This document shows, in pieces, positions 16,004-25,242 of a DNA stretch of 32,774 nt. The position numbers and the translations under genes were made by a program. The notes beneath the pieces were generated by a model, which saw only the letters and a program-made list of their open reading frames with translations, had not been told where the DNA came from and did no database searches. Source of the stretch: an uncultured Acidobacteriota bacterium (GTDB lineage Bacteria > Acidobacteriota > Vicinamibacteria > Vicinamibacterales > UBA2999); NCBI GenBank assembly GCA_902826065.1, contig CADEDM010000034.1:1-32774 (forward strand). The letters are read 5' to 3'. Numbering within the stretch: the first letter of the stretch is position 1; each line of letters opens with the position of its first letter.

Positions 16004-17260
16004 TCAGTGCGTCACGCCGGCCTTCGCCAGCAACTGCGCCTTCTCGCGCGCGTTGGCGGTGAGAGCGGCGGCGCGTTCGAACTCGACGCGCGCTTCCTGG
16101 CCACGCCCGAGTTTCTCGAGCAGGTCGGCGCGGACCGCAGGCACGTAGTGGTAGGCGCGTAACGCGGGATCATCCGCCAGGGCGTCGACGAGGGGCAGGG
16201 CGGCCGCTGGCCCTTCGGCCATCGCGACCGCCATCGCGCGGTTCAGCGCCACGACCGGTGACGGCGCGACCTGCAGCAACGTCGTGTAATGGTCGACGAT
16301 CGCGACCCAGTCGGTGGCGTCGGGCGTCGTGGCTCGCGCATGACACGCGGCAATCGCCGCCTGCAGCGTGAAGAAACCCGGCGACGCCCGCCGGAGCTGC
16401 CACGCATCAGCCAGGCTCGCCAGGCCGGAACGGATCAGCGCCCGATCCCAGCGCCCGCGATCCTGCTCCAGCAGCAGCACCGGCGCGCCGGTGGCGTCGA
16501 CGCGGGCGTCCAGCCGCGACGCCTGCAGGTCCATCAACGCCGCCAGGCCGTGCGCGTCGGCCTCGCCCGGGGCCACGTCGAGCAGCAACCGGGCCAGCCG
16601 CCGCGCCTCATCGACCAGGCCACGGCGCACCAGATCCTCGCCGGCGCTCGCCGTGTAGCCCTCGTTGAAGATCAGATACAGGACGTCGAGCACCGAGGCG
16701 ACGCGCGCCTGTCGGGCCTCACCCGACGGCAACTCGATCGAGGGCCGCTCGGTCGACAGCTTCTTCTTCGCCCGCACCAGCCGCTGCGCCATGGTGGCCT
16801 CGGGCACCAGGAAGGCACGGGCGATCTCCGGCGTGGTCAGTCCGCCCACCAGCCGCAGCGTCAGCGCCACCTGCGCCTCGGATGGCAGCACGGGATGGCA
16901 GGCCATGAAGATCAGGCGCAGCACGTCGTCGTGCACCTGGTCATCGAAGGCGGCCTCGGGATCGGGCATCCAGGCCGCGGGGGCGATGTCGGCGCCGAAC
17001 GCCTCGAGCTTGCGCTTGAAGTTGGCGCTGCGCCGGATGCGGTCGATGGCGCGATGTTTCGCCGTGGCCATGAGCCAGGCTCCGGGCCGGTCGGGCACGC
17101 CCTGGGAGGGCCACTGCTCGAGCGCCGCGACCAGCGCGTCGTGCGCGAGATCCTCGGCGGTGGCCAGATCGCGGACCAGCCGCGTCAGGCCGCCCACGAT
17201 CTTCGGCGCCTCGACCCGCCAGATGGCGTCGATGGTGGCGTGGGGATCGGCCGGCGTCAC
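16004..17260 (-). CDS. ECF42-type RNA polymerase sigma factor with DUF6596/TPR-like tail (418 aa)
   Basis: Sigma-2 is at about residues 10-80 (DLATAEDLAHDALVAALEQW, then GAWLMATAKHRAIDRIRR) and sigma-4 at about 110-165 (LTLRLVGGLTTPEIARAFLV, with MAQRLVRAKKKL in the helix-turn-helix). Unlike ordinary ECF factors it continues with about 240 residues: VLYLIFNEGY and HGLAALMDLQ segments of DUF6596 and helical TPR-like repeats to the end. This architecture and the neighbouring DGPF gene define group ECF42, which lacks a classical anti-sigma and is thought to be controlled through its C-terminal extension. Start GTG at 17260. It lies 49 nt after the DGPF gene in the same operon. Confidence 0.9.
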   Translation of the reverse strand: MTPADPHATIDAIWRVEAPKIVGGLTRLVRDLATAEDLAHDALVAALEQWPSQGVPDRPGAWLMATAKHRAIDRIRRSANFKRKLEAFGADIAPAAWMPDPEAAFDDQVHDDVLRLIFMACHPVLPSEAQVALTLRLVGGLTTPEIARAFLVPEATMAQRLVRAKKKLSTERPSIELPSGEARQARVASVLDVLYLIFNEGYTASAGEDLVRRGLVDEARRLARLLLDVAPGEADAHGLAALMDLQASRLDARVDATGAPVLLLEQDRGRWDRALIRSGLASLADAWQLRRASPGFFTLQAAIAACHARATTPDATDWVAIVDHYTTLLQVAPSPVVALNRAMAVAMAEGPAAALPLVDALADDPALRAYHYVPAVRADLLEKLGRGQEARVEFERAAALTANAREKAQLLAKAGVTH

Positions 17261-17309
17261 GCCTGCCGATCACACCACCCTCCGCAGGGCGGCCGCAAGC
17301 CGCGCCGGG

Positions 17310-17738
17310 CTACTTCTTCTTGCGCGCCTCGAACTCGCGCCGCATCTCCTCCTCGCGCGCGATGACCTCGGGCGCCACGTCGCCGAAGTCCTCAGGCGCG
17401 AAGATCTGCCGGATCTCGAGTTCGGAGTCCTCGTTGTGCGGGTTGGGGCACTTCTTCGCCCAGTCGATGGCCTCCTGCAGGCTCTTGCACTCCCAGATCC
17501 AGAAGCCGGCGATCAGCTCCTTGGTCTCGGCGAACGGACCATCGACGACGGAGCGCTTCGGCCCCTCGAAGCGGATGCGCGCGCCCCGGCTCGACGGGTG
17601 CAGCCCCTCGCCCGCCTGCATCACACCGGCGGCGAACAGTTGCTCGTTGTAGGCGTGCATCGACCGCAGCATCTCGGCATCGGGCATCTGGCCGGCTTCG
17701 CTGTCCTTCGACGCCTTCACGATCACCATGAACTTCAT
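17310..17738 (-). CDS. YCII-related DGPF protein, ECF42 partner (142 aa)
   Basis: MKFMVIVKA at the start and VVDGPFAETKELIAGFWIWE in the middle are the signatures of DGPF proteins within the YCII (dimeric alpha-beta barrel) family. The C-terminal tail is highly charged and helical (REEEMRREFEARKKK), longer than in typical members, and may be a protein-contact or coiled segment. GAGAGGG before the ATG at 17738 is a good ribosome site. DGPF genes are the constant neighbours of ECF42 sigma factors and are their likely targets; the enzymatic or sensing role is unknown. Its promoter region contains the motif at 17823-17849. Confidence 0.9.
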   Translation of the reverse strand: MKFMVIVKASKDSEAGQMPDAEMLRSMHAYNEQLFAAGVMQAGEGLHPSSRGARIRFEGPKRSVVDGPFAETKELIAGFWIWECKSLQEAIDWAKKCPNPHNEDSELEIRQIFAPEDFGDVAPEVIAREEEMRREFEARKKK

Positions 17739-17822
17739 GACGCTAACCCTCTCTGGATGAACTCTTTAGCTGTGCCGTGCGGGAGCGCCGCGCGGCACCC
17801 TCAACGTCCTTCTTACTACGAC

Positions 17823-17849
17823 GTCGATTGGCAGACGCGGGAATCGACA
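17823..17849 (-). promoter_or_regulatory. Predicted ECF42-dependent promoter (TGTCGA-N17-CGAC)
   Basis: Reading the minus strand, TGTCGA lies at 17849-17844 and CGAC at 17826-17823, separated by 17 bases. As I recall, the motif reported for ECF42 factors is TGTCGA (-35) and CGA/TC (-10), so both boxes fit. Transcription would start near 17816, leaving a leader of about 78 nt before the DGPF gene at 17738, and would include the sigma gene: positive autoregulation. The rest of 17739-17898 holds no other signal I can support. Confidence 0.65.
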
Positions 17850-17898
17850 GCTCGACCGTTGTTCTTCCTGGTCCCCGGTGCCTGCCCGGCGAAGCCGC

Positions 17899-18607
<709 letters not shown>

Positions 18608-18630
<23 letters not shown>

Positions 18631-19381
18631 AGCGCACCTCGAGATGACGCACGCCCCAGGCCAGCAGCAGCGTCAGCAGCCAGTACATGACGGAGATCGT
18701 GAGATACGGCTCCCAGTAGCGCGAGTAGGCGCCGGCGACCGTGCGCGCGGCGTAGGCGAGCTCGCCGAGTCCCACCGCCGAGACCAGCGACGAGTCCTTG
18801 AGCAACGCGATGGCGTTGTTGCCGAGCGGAGGCAGCATGCGGCGGAACGCCTGCGGCAGCACGACGTGATACATCGCCTGGCCGTAGGACAGGCCGAGCG
18901 AGCGCGCCGCTTCCGTCTGTCCGCGGTCGATCGACTGGATGCCGGCGCGGAAGATCTCCGAGATGTAGGCCCCGGCGTTGAGCGACAGCGACACGATCCC
19001 GGTGATGACCGCCCCGTAGTTCTGACGCAGATCGCGGGCCGTGTCGCCCGAGATGAGCCAGCCGTCGGCCGGGTTCATGAACAGCGGCACCACGGCGAAG
19101 TGCATCAACAGGATCTGCACGAACAGCGGCGTGCCGCGAAAGAAGCTGACGTAGACGGTGGCGGGCCAGCGCAGCAGCACGCGCGTGAGCACCCTGGCCA
19201 CGGGCGACCGCGCGTCGGCGAGGCGCGCGAGGCCGAGCAGCAGTCCGAGCAGCGTGCCCAACAGGATGCAGACCACGGTGACGCCCACCGTCATCCGCAG
19301 CCCTTCCCAGAAGAGCGGCTCGTATTCCTTGATGATGTCGGCGCGGAACCAGCCGAACCAGAGGATCTGCGGCTCGTCCAT
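18608..19381 (-). CDS. Polar amino-acid ABC importer, membrane subunit (257 aa)
   Basis: HisM/GlnP-type permease with about five helices. It carries the family hallmarks [16 protein letters not shown] in the loop after helix 2 and the EAA loop [39 protein letters not shown], here split across positions about 142-180. [14 protein letters not shown] opens the first membrane helix. Because both binding-protein and ATPase genes flank it and only one permease is present, the transporter probably uses a homodimer of this subunit. It starts 12 nt after the binding-protein gene. Confidence 0.92.
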
Positions 19382-19393
19382 GGGGCGGCGGAC

Positions 19394-20170
19394 CTACGGC
19401 TTCGGCAGGGTCGGCGGCTCGCTCTTGAACCAGGTGCGGTAGATCGTCGCGTAGGTGCCGTCGGCGATGATGGCGGCCAGGCCCTTGTTCAAGGTGTCGC
19501 GCAGAGCGGCGTTGCCCTGCTTCACCGCGATGCCGAAGTATTCCTTCGCCATCGACGCGTCGTCCACCGTCTTCAGCGTCTTGTGCTCGCGCACGCGGTA
19601 GGCGATGACGCCGTTGTCGCCGATGGCCGCGTCGACGCCGCCGTTGGCCAGCTCCGCGATGATGAGCGGCGTCGTGTCGAAGCGGCGGATGTTCGCGCTG
19701 GTCTTGCCGAAGGCTTTCGAGGCCACGTCATCGCCGGTGCTGCCGGTGACGACGGCGATCTTCTTCCCCGCCAGATCCTGCAGGCGCGTGACCGTGCTCG
19801 ACGCGGGCACGGCCAGGAGCTGGCGCGCCTCGAAGTACGGCGTGGTGAAGTCGTACGACTGGCGGCGCCGTTCGTTGATGGTGACGCCCGAGACGACGAG
19901 GTCGATGTCGCCGTTGTTGAGCGACGCGAAGATGCCGACGAACGGCGTGTTCACGAGCCGCACGCGGATGCCGGCCTTCGCGGCAATCGCGTTGATGACG
20001 TCGACGTCGAAGCCGACGATCTGCTTCTGCGCGTTCTCGTAGGCAAACGGCGGATAGGTCGCGCTCGAGCCCACGACGTAGGTGCGCTGCGCCGCGGCCG
20101 GCACGACGCCGGCGGTGGCCAGCGCGGCCACCGCCAGGACGCACGACAGGGCGCGCACCCGAATCGTCAT
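19394..20170 (-). CDS. Periplasmic amino-acid binding protein (258 aa)
   Basis: A signal peptide is cleaved at AAA|Q (about residue 28). The mature protein begins VVGSSATYPPFAYENAQKQI-like, as in family 3 solute-binding proteins, and has GFDVDVINAIAA, GDIDLVVSGVTINERRRQSYDFTTPY (binding-site Arg and hinge), and a late GNAALRDTLNKGL block. It has no lipobox. The ATG at 20170 or the GTG at 20173 could start translation; the DinB stop overlaps the latter (TAGTG), so it is coupled to DinB. The ligand is probably a polar or basic amino acid, but the pocket does not settle it. Confidence 0.9.
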   Translation of the reverse strand: MTIRVRALSCVLAVAALATAGVVPAAAQRTYVVGSSATYPPFAYENAQKQIVGFDVDVINAIAAKAGIRVRLVNTPFVGIFASLNNGDIDLVVSGVTINERRRQSYDFTTPYFEARQLLAVPASSTVTRLQDLAGKKIAVVTGSTGDDVASKAFGKTSANIRRFDTTPLIIAELANGGVDAAIGDNGVIAYRVREHKTLKTVDDASMAKEYFGIAVKQGNAALRDTLNKGLAAIIADGTYATIYRTWFKSEPPTLPKP

Positions 20171-20172
20171 CA

Positions 20173-20673
20173 CTACATCGAGCCTTCGTCGGCCGAGGGC
20201 CCGTAGATCGCCGGCACGGGCACGCTATTGAGACGCAGGTAGACGCCGAGTTGGGCGCGGTGGTGAATCATGTGGTTCATGACGAAGCTGCGCAGCACGG
20301 CGATCTTCGGCATGGTGAAGAAGACCTTGTCGCCCTGCCGCAGCGTCCACGGCTTCATGAGGTCGGCGTCGCTCGCCCCGGACAGCGCCGGACGCGCCTT
20401 GGCCACGGCCTTGTCGAGCGCGCCCACGAGCTCCGACGTCGTTTCCGGAATGAACGGCTTGTAGTCGAACTTGGCGAAGTCGAGCTCGTCGGCCTCGATC
20501 GTCGAGTTCACCCAGCCGGCCAGCTCGGCGAGGTGACCCGCCAGCTGTCCCATCGCCATCGACTTCTCGTGCGGCTTGAACTCGCCCAGGCCTTCGGGCA
20601 CGCGTTCGAGGGTCTTGCGCAGGGTGGCGAACTCGTGGTCGAACTCGGGCAGCAGGCTCTGGGCGATCGACAT
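20173..20673 (-). CDS. DinB/YfiT-like four-helix protein (166 aa)
   Basis: GAGGAG lies just before the ATG at 20673. The sequence has the DinB-superfamily pattern: AMGQLAGHLAELAGWV in helix 2 (His ligand) and VLRSFVMNHMIHHRAQLGVYLRLN near the end, with the His-x3-His metal pair (HMIHH). These proteins bind Ni or Zn and some are thiol-dependent S-transferases; many are of unknown function. It leads the operon of an amino-acid importer, coupled by one shared base with the binding-protein gene. A role in metabolising the imported compound or a thiol is an inference. Confidence 0.88.
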   Translation of the reverse strand: MSIAQSLLPEFDHEFATLRKTLERVPEGLGEFKPHEKSMAMGQLAGHLAELAGWVNSTIEADELDFAKFDYKPFIPETTSELVGALDKAVAKARPALSGASDADLMKPWTLRQGDKVFFTMPKIAVLRSFVMNHMIHHRAQLGVYLRLNSVPVPAIYGPSADEGSM

Positions 20674-20691
20674 GACAGGCTCCTCGTCACA

Positions 20692-20725
20692 CGGCCGTGA
20701 CGCCACGGCCGGGCTCTCAAGAATA
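20692..20725 (-). promoter_or_regulatory. TATTCT -10 element followed by an 8-bp hairpin before dinB-like gene
   Basis: On the minus strand TATTCT is at 20725-20720, three bases after the stop of the ABC exporter gene. Just downstream, CGGCCGTG (20692-20699) and CACGGCCG (20704-20711) form a perfect 8-bp dyad with a 4-nt loop. If transcription starts near 20713 the hairpin is at the very 5' end of the DinB mRNA. It may also be the terminator of the exporter operon; it has no U-tract. Confidence 0.4.
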
Positions 20726-20727
20726 GT

Positions 20728-22526
<1,799 letters not shown>

Positions 22527-22530
<4 letters not shown>

Positions 22531-23282
22531 AGCACCGACGGCAGGTGATGCGGGAGCATCCGCCGCCACCACGGCCAGTCGTGGTTGACGTCGTGGCCCC
22601 ACAGATCCAGCACGTGCGGAATGCCGCGCGAGGCCAGCAGGTCCGCGAGCTTCTGCGATTCGGCCGGCGCCTCGTAGGCGCCCTGGCCGCTGACGATGAC
22701 GATGTGGCAGTCGGTGCGCAGCAGGCGCAGGGGTTCGCCGCCGAGTTCGCGCAGATACCAGGCGGGGTTGTTGAAGAAGCAGTCGTCGTCGCTGTAGCCC
22801 TTGAAGTAGCCGGGCTCCAGGTCGTAGAAGCCGCTCATCGCGATGACGCCGCGGAAGAGATCGGGCCGTCGGAACAGGCTGTTGGCGGCGTGGAACGCGC
22901 CGAAGCTGGCGCCGGTCGTGGCGATGCGCACCCCGGGGTCGCCGCAGGCGTGCCTGATGTAGGGCACGACCTCGTCTTCGATGTAGCGAGCATACAGGTT
23001 CTGGCGCCGTGCCTGCTCGGGCACCGGCACCTTCGGGTCCATCCACGCGTAGCGGTTGATGCTGTCGATCGAGAAGACGCGCACCTGGCCGGCGAGGATG
23101 AGCGGCTCGATCGACTTCACGAGGAAGAAGCGCTCGTTCTCGAGATAGTCGGCGGCGGCCGTCGGGAACAGCAGCAGCGGCGCGCCGGCATGCCCGTAGG
23201 TGACGACCGGCATGTCGAGCGAGGTCGTCGGGCTGTGCCAGCCATCAAGCCGTCGCGGCACCGCCGGATCGAGAAACTGCAT
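22527..23282 (-). CDS. Esterase family alpha/beta hydrolase (251 aa)
   Basis: The start ATG at 23282 has GAGAGGAG upstream. No signal peptide is present, so it is cytoplasmic. [25 protein letters not shown] and [31 protein letters not shown] (nucleophile Ser in GxSxG) match the putative-esterase family related to esterase D and mycolyltransferases; the late [20 protein letters not shown] segment contains the catalytic His and is conserved in this subgroup. The lid segment [15 protein letters not shown] is also typical. Substrate is unknown. The gene is translationally coupled to the ABC exporter and follows the ACT protein by 24 nt. Confidence 0.85.
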
Positions 23283-23306
23283 GACGTCTCGGCTCCTCTC
23301 CGCGCC

Positions 23307-23963
23307 TCAGAAGACGCGGCGCTGCAGGCGGTCGACGGTGAACTTCGCGGTCGTGGCGATGGCCATCACCGTCATGACGCCCGCCTGCACGGGATCGGTC
23401 ACGACCAGGTCGGCCGCGTCGGGCACACTGCCCGCCATGTTGAGGCTCACGACCAGCAGGCCCTTCGCCCGCACCTCGCGCACCGCGTTCTCGATATCGC
23501 CGCCCATGAGGGCGCCGGCGAGCACGAGGGCCTTCGCCCGCGGCAGCCGAGCCACGGCGCGCACGGCATCGGCCAGCGGCTGCTCGCCCACCAGCGGAAT
23601 CGTGTCGACCGAGATGCGCTCGCCGCGGATGTTGTGGCGGTCGGCCTCGGAGATGGCGCCAATCGCCACCTGGCCGACCTGCGCGCCGCCACCCATGATG
23701 ATGATGCGCTTGCCGTAGATGGCCTGGAGCGTGCCTACGACCGCGACCTCGCGCACGATCGGCAGCGCACGCATCTCGGCGGCCAGCAGCTCGCGCTCGC
23801 CGTCGAGAGCGATCTCGAAGTAGACGCGGGCCTCGTCGGCGCCGGCGTTGACGATCTCGATCGACGCGATGTCGCCGTTGAAACGCGCGATCACGCCGGT
23901 GAGCTGGAAGAGCACGCCGGGGCCAGGATCGGCGTGCACCATGAGTCCGAAACGATCTGCCAT
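23307..23963 (-). CDS. ACT-domain protein with Rossmann-like C-terminal part (DUF5612-like, 218 aa)
   Basis: Residues about 5-80 form an ACT domain: MVHADPGPGVLFQLTGVIARFNGDIASIEIV with the Gly at the strand-helix turn that normally binds an amino-acid ligand. From about residue 86 comes KRIIIMGGGAQVGQVAIGAI, a Gly-rich nucleotide-binding-like turn, then alternating beta/alpha segments with KALVLAGALMGGDIENAV and LLVVSLNMAGSVPDAADLVV. I recall this combination from DUF5612 proteins, mostly archaeal; no enzyme activity is known to me. It heads an operon with the esterase and the ABC exporter. A TAAACT/TAGCGT pair (24001-23991) may be its promoter. Confidence 0.7.
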   Translation of the reverse strand: MADRFGLMVHADPGPGVLFQLTGVIARFNGDIASIEIVNAGADEARVYFEIALDGERELLAAEMRALPIVREVAVVGTLQAIYGKRIIIMGGGAQVGQVAIGAISEADRHNIRGERISVDTIPLVGEQPLADAVRAVARLPRAKALVLAGALMGGDIENAVREVRAKGLLVVSLNMAGSVPDAADLVVTDPVQAGVMTVMAIATTAKFTVDRLQRRVF

Positions 23964-24026
23964 GGGGTGCGTCCGCGGGAAGGGCCGCGCACGCTAGTTT
24001 ATCCGGCCCGTCGTCGCAGGCGAAGG

Positions 24027-24053
24027 GCCGCCGGTGCGAGAGGCACCGGCGGC
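24027..24053 (-). terminator. Perfect 11-bp hairpin after the DUF4287 gene
   Basis: GCCGCCGGTGC (24027-24037) and GCACCGGCGGC (24043-24053) are exact reverse complements around a 5-nt loop. The hairpin begins 8 nt after the minus-strand stop at 24062 and ends before the ACT gene's predicted promoter. It is the strongest perfect dyad in the window, though still without a U-tract. Confidence 0.6.
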
Positions 24054-24061
24054 GCCTGGTG

Positions 24062-24868
24062 TCAGCGGCGCGCGCGTCGCGACGGCGGCGGCGGCGCGGG
24101 ACCTACGTGGGCGGCCAACGCCGTGAGCGCGGCGCGCCACTGCGAGCGGCGCGTCTCCACGGCGGCGGTGTCGGGCAGCTTCGTGTGCACGGCGATGGCG
24201 TCGGCGCGGCCGTCGGCACGGGGGACGAGCTGGAACTCGACGCGGCTGTCGTCCCACGCGAAGCGGCAGCGCTTCAGGCCCTTCGAGCCATCGGTCAGGC
24301 CGTTCGCGCCGGGGCCGCGCAGGCCGCCCAGCAGCGCCCGGATCAGTGCCGGCTCGGCGGACTTCGTCCACGCCGTTCGGGCCGTCGTTGCTTCGAGCGC
24401 GCGCGCCGCGGCGGGTACGTCGACCGGCAGCACCTTGCTCACCGAGACCTCGTAGGCGCCGTTCATGCGCTGGTTCACGGCGCGCAGACCGGTGGCACGC
24501 TCCCAGGCCACGGTGATCTCCTGGGCGTGCCAGCCGGGCACGCCGTGGTCCGCGCTCAGGTGACGGGCCGACGCGGTGTGGCCTTTGGTGCGGGCCCCGA
24601 AGTCTTCGAGCACGGCGAACCAGTGCGCGAAGTCATGGCCGCTGCGAGCGATGAGCCGCGTGTTCGCGGCGGCGCTGGGCATCGGTCCCGGGAATGCCGA
24701 CGCCGGGCGGGCCGCTGGGCGGATGGTGCTCGCGGTCGTGGCGGCGCGCGCGGCCGTGTCGCCGGGCGCAGGGGCGGCCAGCACGTGCCGGCGCGCGGCG
24801 GTGTAGCGCTCGCCGGTCTTGGCCATACGGGCGCGGATGGTGGTCTTGAGCGTACGTTCGCGGGTCAT
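24062..24868 (-). CDS. DUF4287 protein with SRPBCC-like C-terminus (268 aa)
   Basis: From the ATG at 24868 (AGAAGGA upstream) the N-terminus is short and basic: TIRARMAKTGERYTAARRHV. After an Ala/Pro-rich linker, residues about 80-130 carry FAHWFAVLEDFGARTKGHT, LSADHGVPGWHAQEITVAWE and RATGLR, which is the DUF4287 pattern. The C-terminal 130 residues (GAYEVSVSKVLPVDV ... CRFAWDDSRVEFQLVP ... HTKLPDTAAVETRRSQWRAAL) look like an AHSA1/SRPBCC-type helix-grip domain. Function is unknown. It is a single gene, ended by the hairpin at 24027-24053. Confidence 0.75.
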   Translation of the reverse strand: MTRERTLKTTIRARMAKTGERYTAARRHVLAAPAPGDTAARAATTASTIRPAARPASAFPGPMPSAAANTRLIARSGHDFAHWFAVLEDFGARTKGHTASARHLSADHGVPGWHAQEITVAWERATGLRAVNQRMNGAYEVSVSKVLPVDVPAAARALEATTARTAWTKSAEPALIRALLGGLRGPGANGLTDGSKGLKRCRFAWDDSRVEFQLVPRADGRADAIAVHTKLPDTAAVETRRSQWRAALTALAAHVGPAPPPPSRRARR

Positions 24869-25163
24869 CGAACCGGTCCTTCTCTGGCCACACGATCCCC
24901 AGCCCCCGCCTGTCGATCGCTGACCACGAAGAAATCCGGTTGAGCGGCCCGGGGTGCGAACCCCTTTGCCTCGATGGTGAGCCTCGCGGGGGGAGGCCGG
25001 GTCGAGGTGCGGCGTCAGGCCGGCGCCAGCGCGCACTGTCGCATCAGCCGCGGGCCGCCGTCAAGCACCGGGCGGTCTCCCGCTCGGCGTGAACAGGCCC
25101 GTGATCGCCGCCCGGGGCCTGCACGGAGGCGTGGCCAGCGCCCGCTCCGCGCGGCAGCGGCTG
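24869..25163. other. Long divergent intergenic region, mostly empty
   Basis: Between the DUF4287 gene and the TonB receptor promoter I find no coding potential. It contains GGGG-TGCGAA-CCCC (24951-24964), a short hairpin, and a CCGCT/AGCGG dyad (25142-25160) abutting the promoter at 25164. No riboswitch or small RNA is recognised. Confidence 0.5.
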
Positions 25164-25172
25164 TGCTAGGCT
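25164..25172 (+). promoter_or_regulatory. Extended -10 promoter TGCTAGGCT of the TonB receptor gene
   Basis: TG-C-TAGGCT has the TGn extension and a TAnnnT -10 box; no good -35 is present, as expected for extended -10 promoters. The identical nine bases recur at 28321-28329. The predicted leader is about 64 nt and ends with AAGGAGGT (25230-25236 region) six bases before the ATG at 25243, the strongest Shine-Dalgarno in the window. Confidence 0.55.
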
Positions 25173-25242
25173 CCGGCCGAAAAGCGTCGCGTCGTCGTCT
25201 CGTGCCGTTCTGCCATTCCGGTTCCCTCGAAGGAGGTCGGTC

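Noticed and set aside
22531-23046. N-terminal extension of the ABC exporter frame to 23046
   Set aside because: It overlaps the well-supported esterase gene in another frame and reads as Arg-rich shadow; the GTGA overlap gives a natural start at 22530.
24911-24916. Second TGTCGA (plus strand) as an ECF42 -35 box
   Set aside because: No CGAC or CGTC at 16-18 bases downstream, and the motif sits far from a DGPF gene.
24940-24975. T-arm-like GGGG-TGCGAA-CCCC, possible tRNA
   Set aside because: The loop has six bases and not seven, and no matching acceptor, D or anticodon arms can be built around it.
25096-25121. AGGCCC...GGGCCT dyad as a riboswitch or terminator
   Set aside because: Stem of six with a 14-nt loop in GC-rich DNA, upstream of the predicted transcription start; it is within chance expectation.
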